A stretch of DNA of 64,000 nt, taken from positions 60,647,530-60,711,529 of the forward strand of contig CM055279.1 in NCBI GenBank assembly GCA_029237695.1, written 5' to 3'. A model generated the notes under the pieces. The model was not told where the DNA came from. It ran no database searches and saw nothing but the letters and a program-made list of their open reading frames with translations. The DNA comes from Conchocele bisecta (taxonomy: Eukaryota > Mollusca > Bivalvia > Lucinida > Thyasiridae). Each line of letters begins with the position of its first letter. Position 1 is the first letter of the stretch. This document shows, piece by piece, positions 21,528-32,554 of this stretch. The position numbers were made by a program, and so were the translations under genes.

Positions 21528-21771
21528 CGGGGCCGTTTCACTAAACTTCGTACGACTAAAATGTTCGTAAGAGCAAAATTATGATAGTCTGTAAATTTCA
21601 CATTAACAATTAATTCGTGTAAATAATCATTGTATTTACATTTATTGAGCATTGGCTGCATATGCAGCCTATGCTCAATAAATGTAAATCCATCAATTGA
21701 AATTTCCAGACGATCCTAAATTTGCACTTACTAACATTTTAGTCGTACGAAGCTTAGTGAAACGGATCCCA
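21528..21771. mobile_element. Family D palindromic MITE, copy 3
   Basis: GGGGCCGTTTCACTAAACTT.. to ..AAGCTTAGTGAAACGGATCC; centre GGCTGCATATGCAGCC. Confidence 0.85.
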
Positions 21772-22068
21772 GATGCATATGAAAATACATACATATTAAT
21801 ACTAAATTAAAGCAAGCCTTATTTTTATTCGTGAAAACTGCGTTATTTTCTATAAATGACGTCGATATTATTACGTATTTGCTCTGAATAGTTCGTCAAC
21901 TGTTTGGACGTCATTACGAAAATTATCGTAAATTGTGTAGATGTGTTTCATGATATATCGCACATAACATGGCTCGTTTCATACTTGGACATAGTATAAT
22001 CCCATTTCGTGTTTGCTGCGTCATCACACTGACGCATTGTGTACGTCGCAAGACGTCGTTAGACTTAA

Positions 22069-22209
22069 GGAATAAAATCATGGGCTGTTGCGTTTACTGG
22101 GGTAACAATACATTTGGTATGTTTAAAATGCGTGGAGTCCAAAGGACTCCTCGCAAACTTTAAACATGTATTGTTCACCCCAGTAAACACAGCAGCCCAT
22201 GGTTTTATT
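22069..22209. repeat. Near-perfect palindrome, about 70-bp arms
   Basis: AATAAAATCATGGGCTGTTG.. pairs with ..CAGCAGCCCATGGTTTTATT; the centre is GGAGTCCAAAGGACTCC. Flanking sequence to 22500 shows no further structure. Confidence 0.88.
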
Positions 22210-22501
22210 ACTTATATTTATCTGCATTTTTTCTGATAGTTTCAAAACTAAATAACCAAATATGGCGTTAACATTAACAATACTCTTGTTTTACGTCATT
22301 TTGGCTCAATTAATGGAACAGCGACTTTGTGAACTTTAACCAATGAACAACATCGCGCAACTTCACATGCGTCTAATGTATTGTATTCGGATGTAAACGC
22401 AATACGTCGAATGGGCGTTTGCATTATGCATTCATAGAAGGTGTAAATATTAATGGAACATCTGCGAAAGCCGTTTTCGAATGAGGATTGACGTTAATAC
22501 T

Positions 22502-22860
22502 TTATAATTCCAGCACAAAAATATTTACACAATTCCCTAACATTTGATTGGTCCGTTGCAAGTCTCTGTCCAGAATTTATATCCCAGTAAACTCCATGCC
22601 GAACTACTTTCCGTAACCGTCAGGCGCAGTTCAAATAATTCTTAAGAAAACGGAAAATAAACACATTTTCTTGATGAATTTATTTCAAATGCTGGAATTA
22701 TAAGAAATGAATGGCCTTTTTGTGGAATTTATCGGGGATATAAACTTGGAAAAGTCGCGGGAATACTGGACGAGGCCTTCCAGCCTTCGTCCAGTATTCC
22801 CGCGACTTTTCCAAGTTTATATCCCCGATTAATTCCACAAAAAGGCCATTCATTCCTATA
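22502..22860 (+). mobile_element. Family F composite element, copy 2
   Basis: Tail ATAATTCCAGCACAAAAATA.. to ..TGCTGGAATTAT (about 22503-22700), then the palindrome GAATGAATGGCCTTTTTGTG.. to complement (about 22706-22858) with loop GGCCTTCCAGCCTTCG. Confidence 0.9.
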
Positions 22861-22985
22861 ATATATAATTAACATCAAAAACGATATTGACAGGTCACGC
22901 AGGGTAATTAACGGCATTGCCACCTCTGTACGTACGTGTGACAATCATATACACGTTCGTAAACAATATACATGTACTTGATCTA

Positions 22986-23199
22986 CAGTGGAGTCTCTCT
23001 AAACCGGACATCAAGAACACATGTGACCTAATTTCTGATGAGTTTCTTGGTGATTTAGCTCAGGTGATAATGTATGTTCATGATCGCATATTAGACAACT
23101 ATGGCTCAGGACGATCAAATGACTCATTTACAGTGAAACCTCTCTAAGCCGGACACCCCGGGGACCTCCCAGGGTGTCCGGTTTAAAGAGGTCTCACTG
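22986..23199. mobile_element. Family P elements: single end plus 69-bp mini-element
   Basis: CAGTGGAGTCTCTCTAAACC at 22986 and a complete 69-bp hairpin at 23131-23199 (CAGTGAAACCTCTCTAAGCC.. to ..GAGGTCTCACTG). The two together could also be one 214-bp element, since the outer ends are inverted. Confidence 0.7.
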
Positions 23200-23401
23200 T
23201 GTCTATACTTTTACAATGTATATTGGTACAGTACTTTCATCGGTACCTGTCAAAATGCATTGGGGCCAATACAATGTGCCAGGGTCAATCTGGAATCTAA
23301 AACTACTTTCGCTAACGTTTCGTTGGTCGGACGTCGTTATGTGACGTATAGTGGCGTGCGAAATTGGATGTATGAACGAATAACAAGTGAGATAACAATC
23401 T

Positions 23402-23639
23402 GGGGACCGTATCACTAAACTTCGTACGACTAAAATGTTCGTAAGTACAAAAGTCTGTAAATTTCACAATGACAATGTTTTCTTGTAAAAATTTATTGGA
23501 TTTACATTTATTGAGCATATGCTGCATATGTAACCTATGCTCAATAAATGTAAAACCATCAGTTTAATTTTCTAGACGATATTAACTTTACACTTACAAA
23601 CATTTTAGTCGTACGAAGGTTAGTGAAACGGCCTCCAGG
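23402..23639. mobile_element. Family D palindromic MITE, copy 4
   Basis: GGGGACCGTATCACTAAACT.. to ..GGTTAGTGAAACGGCCTCC; centre ATGCTGCATATGTAACCTAT. Confidence 0.82.
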
Positions 23640-23928
23640 GGTCGGGATATATAGGCATGCAGCCTTCAGCAACATTTGACCATAGTTTGCAATCATTCAA
23701 GGTGCATGTACGTAGCACGAAGACTGGTGGCAACCAGTCAACACAAATATTGCACATCAAACTCAATGCAGCAAAATGCGGGTAATTTCAGACACACTAT
23801 TCCTTATAATGAATGTCTTCATTGTCCACGTGGATATTAGATGCTCAGAATTAGCCGGAACCAATATGTGTGACCTTGACTGCAGAAATGGAACTTCGTT
23901 TGCGACTTGTATAGATCCGAAACAGAAT

Positions 23929-24074
23929 TCTTTTTTATTAATTCGTTCCCACGAAATAACAATTCGTTCCCTCAATTTAACAATTCGTTCCCACAATTAA
24001 CAATTCGTTCCCACGAATTAGCAATTCGTTCTCTCAATTTAACAGTTCGTTCCCACGAAATAACAATTTGTTCC
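23929..24074 (+). mobile_element. Family B element, copy 4, left array only
   Basis: AATTCTTTTTTATTAATTCG starts a run of six 21-bp units that stops at AACAATTTGTTCC. There is no switch point, no inverted array and no CGGAGCCCC end: a half element. Confidence 0.83.
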
Positions 24075-24452
24075 ATGCATCCAATCATGACAACCACATG
24101 TACGTGTTTCGTGTGGTTGCTCGTTCGGGGCATTTCGCTTCGTCACTCCTTCGTTGCGACAAAGCAGCAAAGCAAAGACGCGAAAGAACTAATATTAGGA
24201 GCACATATTATCATGATTGTAAATGGATGAATTATCCTGTCGAATGAGCTGCCGAACGAATATTGAAGGCGCACATTAGAGTTTAATCATCATTGCAAAG
24301 GAGCGAATGAGCGAAGGACCGACTAAACGAAGTGCCGAGCGCGAAGGGAGGCGCTAAGTAGCTGGCACAGTACTTTGTCCTTCATTCGGCGCATGCATCA
24401 CATGTGAGACGACTCTCATTCCGTCCCTCGTGGCGGTGGGACAAAGGGACTA
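24075..24452. other. Unassigned intergenic DNA
   Basis: GAGCGAA/CGAAG-rich stretch (24120-24380) without a clear period; no coding motif. Confidence 0.4.
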
Positions 24453-24660
24453 CTGTCTGTTTCACGAAATCTGCCCAAATGTTACGGCCATATACATGTA
24501 AACAATGCAAAAACAATATTTTTTTCGATAATATTATTTTTATCAAAATTTAAGAATGAGTCTTATTTTTATTTCGTTAAATTTGGTTAAATATTGATTT
24601 TATTACGAAAAATGAGTTCGCTATGGGAATTTAACATGGGGGAAAAAAGAGCCTGGAGGA
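24453..24660 (+). mobile_element. Family I MITE, partial copy (subfamily of 43.6 kb)
   Basis: TA + CTGTCTGTTTCACGAAATCT + GCCCAAATGTTACGGCCATA, then the AT-rich interior, as at 43615. The right half is missing. Confidence 0.75.
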
Positions 24661-25293
24661 GGAGTCGAAAAACGATTTGTTTTAATAATTTCCTTGCCAT
24701 TTATACATATGATCAGGTATGTTCATGCTTGCAAATCTCACAAATGTGCATACATATGAAACCTCTCTAATACGGACACCCTGTGAACCGGATTAGGCTC
24801 CACTGCGTTTGATTATGGACTGTATCGGAATCATGTTTACAATTTATGTACTTACGGAATGTGTAGCCTGATTGTCTTTGGGGCTTTTTTTCAGCAATAA
24901 ATGAGTCGTGTTTGCCTAATGTTTCTAGTATAAGATCACGGTTCGTCCGCATGTATGAGGAGATGCGGACAAGCGTGATCTAACTTATTTATCACATCCG
25001 CATGCATATACCTTGCACACGAGATGTGTTAATACAGAAGCAACACCCGGAAATGTGTCAAAGATGTGATAATAAACAGTTAAAGCACGACTTAAACAGC
25101 ACCGGTAGGGAGAATATTACTTGATATTACTTGATATGCAAATTGAATGTAAAAAATAAAAATAAGTACACGCGTTTCCGTACTATATAATACCACAAGT
25201 GAATTCAGAATGATTATACCGTGATGTTGTGTTCTGTTTGTGTCATAGTTTATATACACCTCAGTCCCAAGAATACATGTATTATTAGAACTC
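24661..25293. other. Unassigned DNA with a decayed family P hairpin
   Basis: GAAACCTCTCTAATACGGAC (about 24757) with a partial complement ending about 24810 is a decayed P element. The rest is unassigned. Confidence 0.4.
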
Positions 25294-25530
25294 CGGAGGC
25301 CGTTTTACTAAACGTCGTACGACTAAAATGTTCGTAAGTGCAAAATTCTGTAAATTTCACATTAACCATGTGTTCTTGTAAACAATTATTGGATTTACAT
25401 TTATTGAGCATAGGCTGCATATGCAGCCTATGCTCAATAAATGAAAATCCATCAATTGAAATTTACAGACTATTCTTCATCTGCACTTACGAACATTTCA
25501 GTCGTACGAAATTTAGTGATGTGCCCGGTC
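25294..25530. mobile_element. Family D palindromic MITE, copy 5
   Basis: GGAGGCCGTTTTACTAAACG.. to ..GTCGTACGAAATTTAGTGAT; perfect centre CATAGGCTGCATATGCAGCC. Confidence 0.83.
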
Positions 25531-25597
25531 CGTAGCAAAGTGTGTGCCATTCTGTATTCTGTGTGATAATTGAATAGACATTTGATCCGTACGTATA

Positions 25598-25990
25598 ATT
25601 CCCACGAAAAAAAAAATTTGTTCCCTCGATTTAACAATTCCTTCCTACGGGAACGAACTTTTAATTCGTGGGAACGAATTGTTATATCGTGGGAACGAAT
25701 TGTTAATTCGATGGAACGAATTGTTAAATTGAGGGAACGAATTGTCATTTCGGGAGAACAAATTATTAATTAGAGGGAACGAATTGTTATATCGTGGGAA
25801 CGAATTGTTAATTCGATGGAACGAATTGTTAAATTGAGGGAACGAATTGTTAATTCGAGGGAACGAATTGCTATATCATCGGAAAGAATTGTTAATTCGA
25901 AGGAATGAATTGTTAAATTGAGTGAACGAATTATTATTTCATGGGAACGAATTAATAAAAACAAATTCATGTCCCCTGCGGGGCTCCGTA
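25598..25990. mobile_element. Family B element, copy 5, asymmetric arrays
   Basis: The left array is reduced to about two units and the left TIR is missing. The switch TTCCTACGGGAACG is at about 25645, then about 13 inverted units run to 25950, followed by TCATGTCCCCTGCGGGGCTC + CGTA. An internal block of several units (GATATAACAATTCG-type variants) appears twice, suggesting local duplication. Confidence 0.88.
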
Positions 25991-26222
25991 GATCCGCATC
26001 TGTAGGCACGATTCAGATATAGAATACCCATTGCTGTCCTCCTGCGGTGGCATATTAAATGAAATCAAATCAACGCGCCGTTCCTGTGAAATAGATTAAA
26101 CGTGATTGCTCAGCTCTTCACATGAACGAGGATGCTTAAAACCGCTGATCACATGGCTCTCCTAGTACACGCACTCTTTACCAGATAACGGCATGTGCAT
26201 TGATCAAATGCAAGCTAAATGC

Positions 26223-26584
26223 TACGGAGCGCCACGGGGACGTATACTTCTTTTGTATTAATTCGTTCCCACGAAATAACAATTCGTTCCCCCGAGATCA
26301 CAATTCGTTCCCACGATATAACAATTAGTTCCCTAAATTTAACAATTCGTTCCCACGAATTAACAATTCGTTCCCACGAATTAGCAATTCGTTCCCTCAA
26401 TTTGATAATTCATTCCCACGAAGTAACAATTCGTTCCCACGATATGACAATTCGTTTTTACGATATATATATCGTGGGAACTAATTGTTAATTCGTGGGA
26501 ACGAATTGTCAATTCGAGGGAACTAATAGTTATTTCGTAGGAACGAATTAATAAAAAATTCCATGTCCCCTGCGGGGCTCCGTA
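26223..26584. mobile_element. Family B element, copy 6
   Basis: TACGGAGCGCCACGGGGACG.. to ..CATGTCCCCTGCGGGGCTCC + GTA. The left array has nine units and the right about three. The switch is replaced by TTTTTACGATATATATATCG. It lies only about 230 bp from copy 5 in the same orientation. Confidence 0.9.
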
Positions 26585-26620
26585 AAATTCTGCGTCAGGA
26601 TGTGTGACAATACACGCAGT

Positions 26621-26785
26621 ATCTCCTAATTAGGACTATCATCTCCTAATTAGGACTTAGTATCTCCTAATTAGGACTTACTATCTCCTAATTAGGACTT
26701 ACTATCTGTGTCAATGTTAAAAATGTTGTATCTCCTAATTAGGTAATAAATATATTTTAGAATTGTAGACGCTTCCATAATGTTC
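26621..26785 (+). mobile_element. Family C element, copy 2, left-truncated
   Basis: TCCTAATTAGGA at 26624, 26644, 26665 and 26686 (spacing 20, 21, 21), then CTGTGTCAATGTTAAAAATG, and an end ATATATTTTAGAATTGTAGACGCTTCCAT resembling the C1 right TIR. It directly abuts the non-LTR remnant. Confidence 0.8.
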
Positions 26786-27780
26786 GCCCTGGTAGTGTTC
26801 GACTTATAACGAAGACTATTACCGAGCATGAGAAATTTAAATGTATAATAAAACATGACCTGCTAATTGTTTCTAATTGGGCTAAACAATGGCTGTTTAG
26901 TTTCTATCCGAACATGACTGAAGCGATGCTTTTAACATTAAGACAACTTGATCGACCCTTAAGCTTACTATTTCAGAACACGTCTATAACCTTTGTTGAC
27001 GATCATAAGCATCTTGGTTTAACACTGAGCAATAACTGAAAAAGGCATACACATTATACAACATATAATTAATTCGACTACGAGAGTATTGGGCATAATG
27101 CGTAACCTAACATTTAAGATAAGCAGACAGTCTTTAAACCAAATATATATATCTTATATGAGACCTATACTAGAATATGCTTCATCAGTCTGGAATGGGT
27201 GTACAGAATATGAAAAGGATTCGTTGGCAAAAAATCAGAATGAAGCCGCTAGACTAGTAACAAGATTAACACTTTCAGTATCACTCGACAACTTAAGGCT
27301 AGAAGATGGATGGCGACTTCTATCTGTTCGACGTAGTATTCAAAAGCTTTCGATCATGTACAAAGCCAACAATAATCAAGTATTACTAACTAGTTATATT
27401 TCTAACCTAATTTCACCTACTGTTAATTATATAGCTCGCTACAATCTTACAAATAAATTTGATTTAGATGTGCCCACTACACGTCGACTGGAAGTATACA
27501 AACACTCGTTTATACCATCTTCGGTACAACTCTGGAATGAAACTGACCCGTTGCTGAGAAATGTAGATAGTCTTAGACACTTCAAAACCTCGTGTGCCCA
27601 TCAACTATATACTCAATATAATATACCACCATACTATTTAGAGGGAGATCGATTGTTGTCCATTGTGCATGCAAAAATTCGAAATAAATGTAGCAGTCTT
27701 AATTGTGATCTTTGCAATAACATATCAGAGAAACTCTCTACTGCGAATGTAGTGAAGTTGTAGAGGATGCTGAACATTAC
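26783..27780 (+). pseudogene. Non-LTR retrotransposon ORF2 (C-terminal RT part), frameshifted
   Basis: The conceptual protein has the C-terminal half of a LINE-type reverse transcriptase. In frame 1 (about 26785-27036) come the HDLLIVSNWAKQWLFSF region, then QNTSITFVDDHKHLGLTLS, ending at TGA 27037. A +1 shift follows to frame 2 (27050-27763), with INSTTRVLGIMRNL, the signature YMRPILEYASSVWNGCTEYE, the GWRLLSVRR segment and FIPSSVQLWNE. Near 27735 the frame shifts again; the cysteine/histidine tail (CEC..VVEDAEHY) is then readable up to 27780, where a family E element cuts in. Catalytic YxDD lies upstream of the fragment and is absent. The RPxLEYAS and HKHLG motifs fit CR1/Jockey-like elements; the clade is not certain. 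5'-truncated and inactive. Confidence 0.88.
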
Positions 27781-28086
27781 TTTATCCCGTCAACACAGTG
27801 CGTATGTGCCGTGAAACACGGTGCCGTGAAACATTTGTGTTATCCTGTCAATACGACCTACTCACTGAGTATGAATATGTGCGGTTGCTGGGATTATTTC
27901 TTTGCATTTTAAAGCCATTTGTATGTGTTGACGGGATAAATAGACTAGTAGGTTAGTGCCGTGAATGGAAAAAAATATCTGGCGCGGCACGGAAACGGGA
28001 TGTGCTCGGCAGAGCCTCGCCCATCCCGTTTCCTGAGCCTTGCCAGATTTTTTCCCATTCACGGCACTAACCTACTATTCTCTATT
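27781..28086 (-). mobile_element. Family E composite element, copy 3, interrupting the LINE
   Basis: Tail module first (TTTATCCCGTCAACACAGTG.. to ..GTGTTGACGGGATAAA, 27781-27941), then the palindrome GTAGGTTAGTGCCGTGAATG.. to ..TACTATTCTCTAT. The tail carries an extra interior segment (GTGCGGTTGCTGGG..) shared, inverted, with the copies at 34.3 and 38.4 kb. Confidence 0.87.
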
Positions 28087-28089
28087 TAT

Positions 28090-28660
28090 TGAATGTAATA
28101 AATATCATACGCAGTGTCTAATTTTACGCCAGTCACTGCGACAAGTTTATCCTCTAAACGCGCATGCCTAAAGAAAACATATTTGAGCGCAATACTATTA
28201 TTTTTAAAGCTGTACAAAAGCATATTAAAACTACGAAAAGATTTGAGTAACATCATTCAATTTGGTGGATGCCTGGGACGCAAGCTCTATCGGATGCCTT
28301 CCATTTGTCAACATCATCCACTACCACCTGCTAATAACGAACACTGAAATAAAATGCAGTACACATCTATTGATGAATTAGGTTAAAAATTATTATGTAC
28401 ATTGTGACACATAACTCTTTCATTCTTTCTCCTCTCTCACTATGCACCTTTTCCATCTCTTTCTATCCGATTTTCTTTTGTTTCCGTATATTATGCAAAA
28501 TACCACACGATTATTATCTGTACATATACCTGTATACTTATCGCCATTGCTGTTAAATTGCTGTATTGTTGAACTATTTGTGTAAGGGATGTCACTAATG
28601 TTGTGAGAAATTGTAGCCCAAGCCCATTGTACTTATATTCAATAAACTATGTTTAAACTA
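28090..28660 (+). pseudogene. 3' part of the same non-LTR retrotransposon
   Basis: After the E insertion the LINE reading resumes: the last codons include NENIFE and FKAVQKHIKTTKRFE, ending at TAA 28248-28250. This is the usual N..IF.AVQ.YI..T.RF finish of such proteins. A stop and a shift occur around 28155-28170. About 400 bp of 3' untranslated sequence follows, ending AATAAACTATGTTTAAACTAAAT near 28660, consistent with a LINE 3' end. Confidence 0.75.
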
Positions 28661-28768
28661 AATGTATACCTTTAACAGAAAAAATAAATTGAAAGAGATT
28701 AATTCCTAATGTGCATGTTTCTAATAGTATTCGTAGTAGTCATTTCTTTATTGCATAATACGCAATGC

Positions 28769-28863
28769 ACAGTGGAACCTCTCTAAACCGGACACCATGT
28801 AGACGTCATTGTGTTTTCATGGAGTGCTTAATTACAGTGGAACCTCTCTAAACCGGACACCAT
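28769..28863 (+). repeat. Direct duplication of a family P end (67-bp offset)
   Basis: CAGTGGAACCTCTCTAAACC + GGACACCATGT occurs at 28770 and 28837, each followed by ACGYCATTGTGTTTTCATGG. Single TIR-like ends, not hairpins. Confidence 0.7.
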
Positions 28864-28926
28864 GTGGACGCCATTGTGTTTTCATGGAATTCTTAATTAG
28901 TATACATGTATAGTATAGTACATGTA

Positions 28927-29385
28927 CAAGGTGTATGATCACGTGGTTTCCGAATCCGATTTTCCGACGTAACGTAATATGTGACGTCATTTTTACAGTA
29001 GATTTTCATTAAAATCTTCCTAACAAACGGACGGATTTTGATGATATGTAGCGCACCAAATACGATGGCATATGTGTTTTATGGATGCTCTGATATATCT
29101 TTACAATAACTTATACATTTCACAAAGAATCGAGTACCGTTTATTTCTTACATTCACGTGCTCTAGTTTTTATTTACATTTACTGTAACCGATTCTTCGT
29201 CAAAACGACACAATTATGAGATTAAAGCCGCCTATACAATAAAGGACAACGTGTGCCGCATTTGCTGCGGTATATTTCATAAAAATATGTCATTCCATTA
29301 GCAATATATTAAGGGAAATCTACTGTAAACACATCTAAAAAACATGATGTCATACCGTTCGGAAACCACGTGATCCCCAACCTTG
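28927..29385. mobile_element. Family A-related MITE, copy 6 (divergent interior)
   Basis: CAAGGTGTATGATCACGTGG and CCACGTGATCCCCAACCTTG ends with perfect 5-bp repeats ATGTA (28922-28926 and 29386-29390). The (ACA)n blocks are replaced by TTTCCGAATCCG../..CGGTTCGGAAACC, and the inner half keeps AACCGATTCTTCGTCAAAAC, so this is a subfamily with exchanged subterminal sequence. Confidence 0.85.
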
Positions 29386-29489
29386 ATGTATAGTATGCAA
29401 ATCATTTGATTTGTTGTTACCACCTCTCGTATGAAATAGCGCGACCATGCGATTGTGGATATACTTGACGTAACGTCAGATACAGTTTT

Positions 29490-29682
29490 CAGGAGGCCGT
29501 TTCACTAAGCTTCGTACGACTAAAATGTTCGTAAGTGCAACATTATTATAGTCTGTAAATTTCACATTAACACTGTTTTCTTGCTCGATAAATATAAATC
29601 CATCAATTGAAATTTCCAGACGATCCTAAATTTGCGCTTACGAACATTTTAGTCGTACGAAGTTTAGTGAAACGGGCCCCTG
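29490..29682. mobile_element. Family D palindromic MITE, copy 6
   Basis: CAGGAGGCCGTTTCACTAAG.. to ..GTTTAGTGAAACGGGCCCCTG. The centre is deleted from the left arm, leaving 193 bp. Confidence 0.83.
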
Positions 29683-31599
29683 CACAAGGGCGGTCGGAAA
29701 ATTAGTTCTGCAATCGTACTTTTATTAACTCATTCACCCCTGGCTACCAATCACCAGTTCACCCCTAGAGATAACTGCTACTGCAGTGGGCTTATCAGCT
29801 CTGACTTCCTGGGAATATTTGATGCAATTTCCAAATCGGATTATCAGGCAAGGGGTGTCTTACGTTAACTGACTAAAACAGTTTATATATTATCCAATAA
29901 ATAATTGATCGAATAGTGAATTTATTTGAAATTAACCTATACATGTATCTCAGAGTCCCGGGTTAACACCTGTGCCCAAACTATCAAACGGCGCACAAGG
30001 CGTACCGGTATGGGTCGAACCTTACAACCAACCGAACCTGAGCGTATACCGCTAGCGAGCAATTTGTTGACTGCTTAGACAGTCCAAACGTACGGCCTTA
30101 TATATTCTATACCTACATGTACCCATGAAATACATAGTTATACGATGTAATAAAAGTCATATGTTCTCATCGATGAAATGAAAATACGACTACTTCCGCT
30201 ATCTATATGCATAGCGCGCATCGAACATAAACAGCGCAAATAGGCTGCAAATACACATTCATTACCGTATACAGTCTAAATATCTGCTAATTTCCATGGA
30301 GCGGTATATAATAAATAGAATATTCATATTTTTGCAACGAATATGACATATATGTTCATCGAGTGGTGTGAAATGTCCATATTTCACGAGTGCCGTTATG
30401 AATATCCTCTATATATTCTATACATGACATTTAATGTTACTGGATCAATATTACCAGAATGAACTGGTCCCCGTTGATGTGTGCTTATCAAAATATTATT
30501 ACGTACCCAGTAATATTTGATTTAAAATAGTTGAGGAGGAACAGGCCATATCGTTATATCAGTTCGGCGAAGAATAGACCTCATACAAAGCGATCATTTA
30601 AACAATTAGTGTTACGTATTTTTCTACTTGTAAAGTTCCGAAACAACGACGTAAAACACATTTTACCTCGTTGTTTCAGTACTTTAGAAGTGGAAAAAAA
30701 CACGTCATATTTGTAAATCATATACTCGAGTCACACCTTGCCCGTGCGAAAATAGGACAATAAGTTAGTTGCTTCAGTTTTGTAGGAATTGGAGACTATA
30801 AAATGCACACTTTCCTCTGATTCAGTCTATTGACAAACATAATGCACTCATGTAATACATACGTTGATGGGACACAAATAAAGACTACTACTACGTTAGT
30901 GTAAATTCAACACATGATGATGTGCTTATGCAATAAATATAAGTTAGCATGCGTGTTAAATTAATGACATGTATTAAACGTGTTGGCTGACTTCATATGA
31001 AACCAGGCATAGTATATGAAACCACTAAACTCGTTTAATAAATACATTAACATGAATGACCACTCATATAATATCCTATATTGTACTTGTTCCTCTGCCG
31101 TCTCTACTCAAAGTGCATGGGTGTGAAACAATTAGTAAAGAGAACATTAGTAAATATTGAGACAAAAAAAGAGGAAACATGTTCATTCTTTCCACAAAAG
31201 TATGATTGCTGGGCAGTTTCAACAAAATTCAGTATTTTATATTTTTGTAATTACATGTAGTATTAAAATACGAAATCTCTGAACAGATGAGCATTCACAT
31301 CCGGGATTGTTTATGAGTACATGTATATCAACAATCGACAATCGACAATCGACAATCCACAATGAGATTGGGTATGATTTAAAGAGGCTTTTGTCGTTCA
31401 TACCACAAAGTGCCTGTAAACACGCATGCTCCACTAAAAATACAGCGAACCACAATAGTACAAAATACACTGGCAATTACAAGTGGAATGTAAACACGGC
31501 ATCCCGTACTATTGACATGCCACATGACACACTGATGTGCCACGTATTGACGACATTCAATAGTAGACTGACAATCAGTTTTGTGTTCGTCTCAACAGC
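29683..31599. other. Unassigned intergenic DNA
   Basis: The longest stretch in the first 48 kb with no recognisable repeat end. Only a short (ACAATCG)n run at 31330-31362 stands out. ORFs of 61-100 codons lack motifs. Confidence 0.4.
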
Positions 31600-31795
31600 A
31601 CAAGTTTAATTAATTTTCTTTTATGAGAGCTGCGCATACATGCAAAAGAATTGATCAGATTGTGTTTGAGAAATCAGTGTTGTACATGACCTTTTTACTA
31701 TGCTTAAACCATGCTTATGTACTCGTATACCGCATGTTGCGGTCTCAGATCTTACAAATAAAGATATGTTCTGTTCTGTTCTGTTTTGTTCGGTA
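31600..31795 (+). mobile_element. Probable non-LTR or SINE 3' end with (TTCTG)n tail
   Basis: ACAAATAAAGATATG followed by (TTCTG)n near 31770-31790 is the usual look of a retroposon 3' terminus with a microsatellite tail. The body is not identified. Confidence 0.4.
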
Positions 31796-32042
31796 GGTTT
31801 TAAATTGAAGGGGTTCGTGGAAAAAGGGGTCTAACTCCGACAGGGTGTTGCCCCCCTTTATCAACTAAGCCCACCCAATTGTACTATATATTGTATTGTT
31901 TGTATTGTGTGTTGCATGAACCGACAACTTTGAAAAGACTGCATTTGCAATAATGTGAACTCATGATTAAATTATTTTACAAAAGTTAGACGTTTAGATC
32001 GGGTGAAACCAGTCGTGAATATTTCTGGATACAGAGAAAATA

Positions 32043-32365
32043 CAGTCGAACCTCCCCGAACGGCCACCTCTCTACAACAAGACCCTCTCTATAACAGCCG
32101 CTATGTTATATCCCAAATGGATGATTTCCTCTGTATCTAACTCTTAGACTGCTGAGCACGAAAATCGTCGTCTGCTGTTGCGTTGCTTTTCTCAATAAAA
32201 ACATGTTGCCAAAGCATGTTTTTGATGAGAATTATCGAAACAAAAAAATAAAATAAGCAGCGGACGATAACTTAGTTCAGCATTAACCTCCCTACAACAG
32301 CCACCTCTCTACAACAGCCAGTCTTGCGTCTGTTCACGGGTGGCTGTTGTTGAGAGGTTGCACTG
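32043..32365. mobile_element. Family P element, full-size, hosting a family J insertion
   Basis: CAGTCGAACCTCCCCGAACG.. to ..GTTGAGAGGTTGCACTG with TA on both sides. Repeats of CACCTCTCTACAACAGCC lie on both sides of the J-like insertion at about 32140-32286. Confidence 0.72.
32140..32286. mobile_element. Family J element, diverged, nested in family P
   Basis: CTAACTCTTAGACTGCTGAG.. and ..GCGGACGATAACTTAG, with the hairpin AACATG..CATGTTTTTGATGA; compare 42432-42732. The ends are eroded, so insertion is inferred from the match to J4. Confidence 0.6.
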
Positions 32366-32554
32366 TATACATATATGACACGCCATGTGATTTTGTACCT
32401 TCGGACGTCTGCGTAATTTCATGAAATATGTTTACAAAATTTATAATATTTTCCGAAATGGCGTCAAACACATAATTTCGCATATACTCTGAAAATGTTG
32501 TCACCTTTTGACTTTATTTATGAAAAATATTGTAAATGTTGTAAACGTATTTAA

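Noticed and set aside
28114..28347. 77-codon ORF as a separate gene
   Set aside because: It overlaps, in another frame, the LINE terminus FKAVQKHIKTTKRFE and the LINE 3' end.
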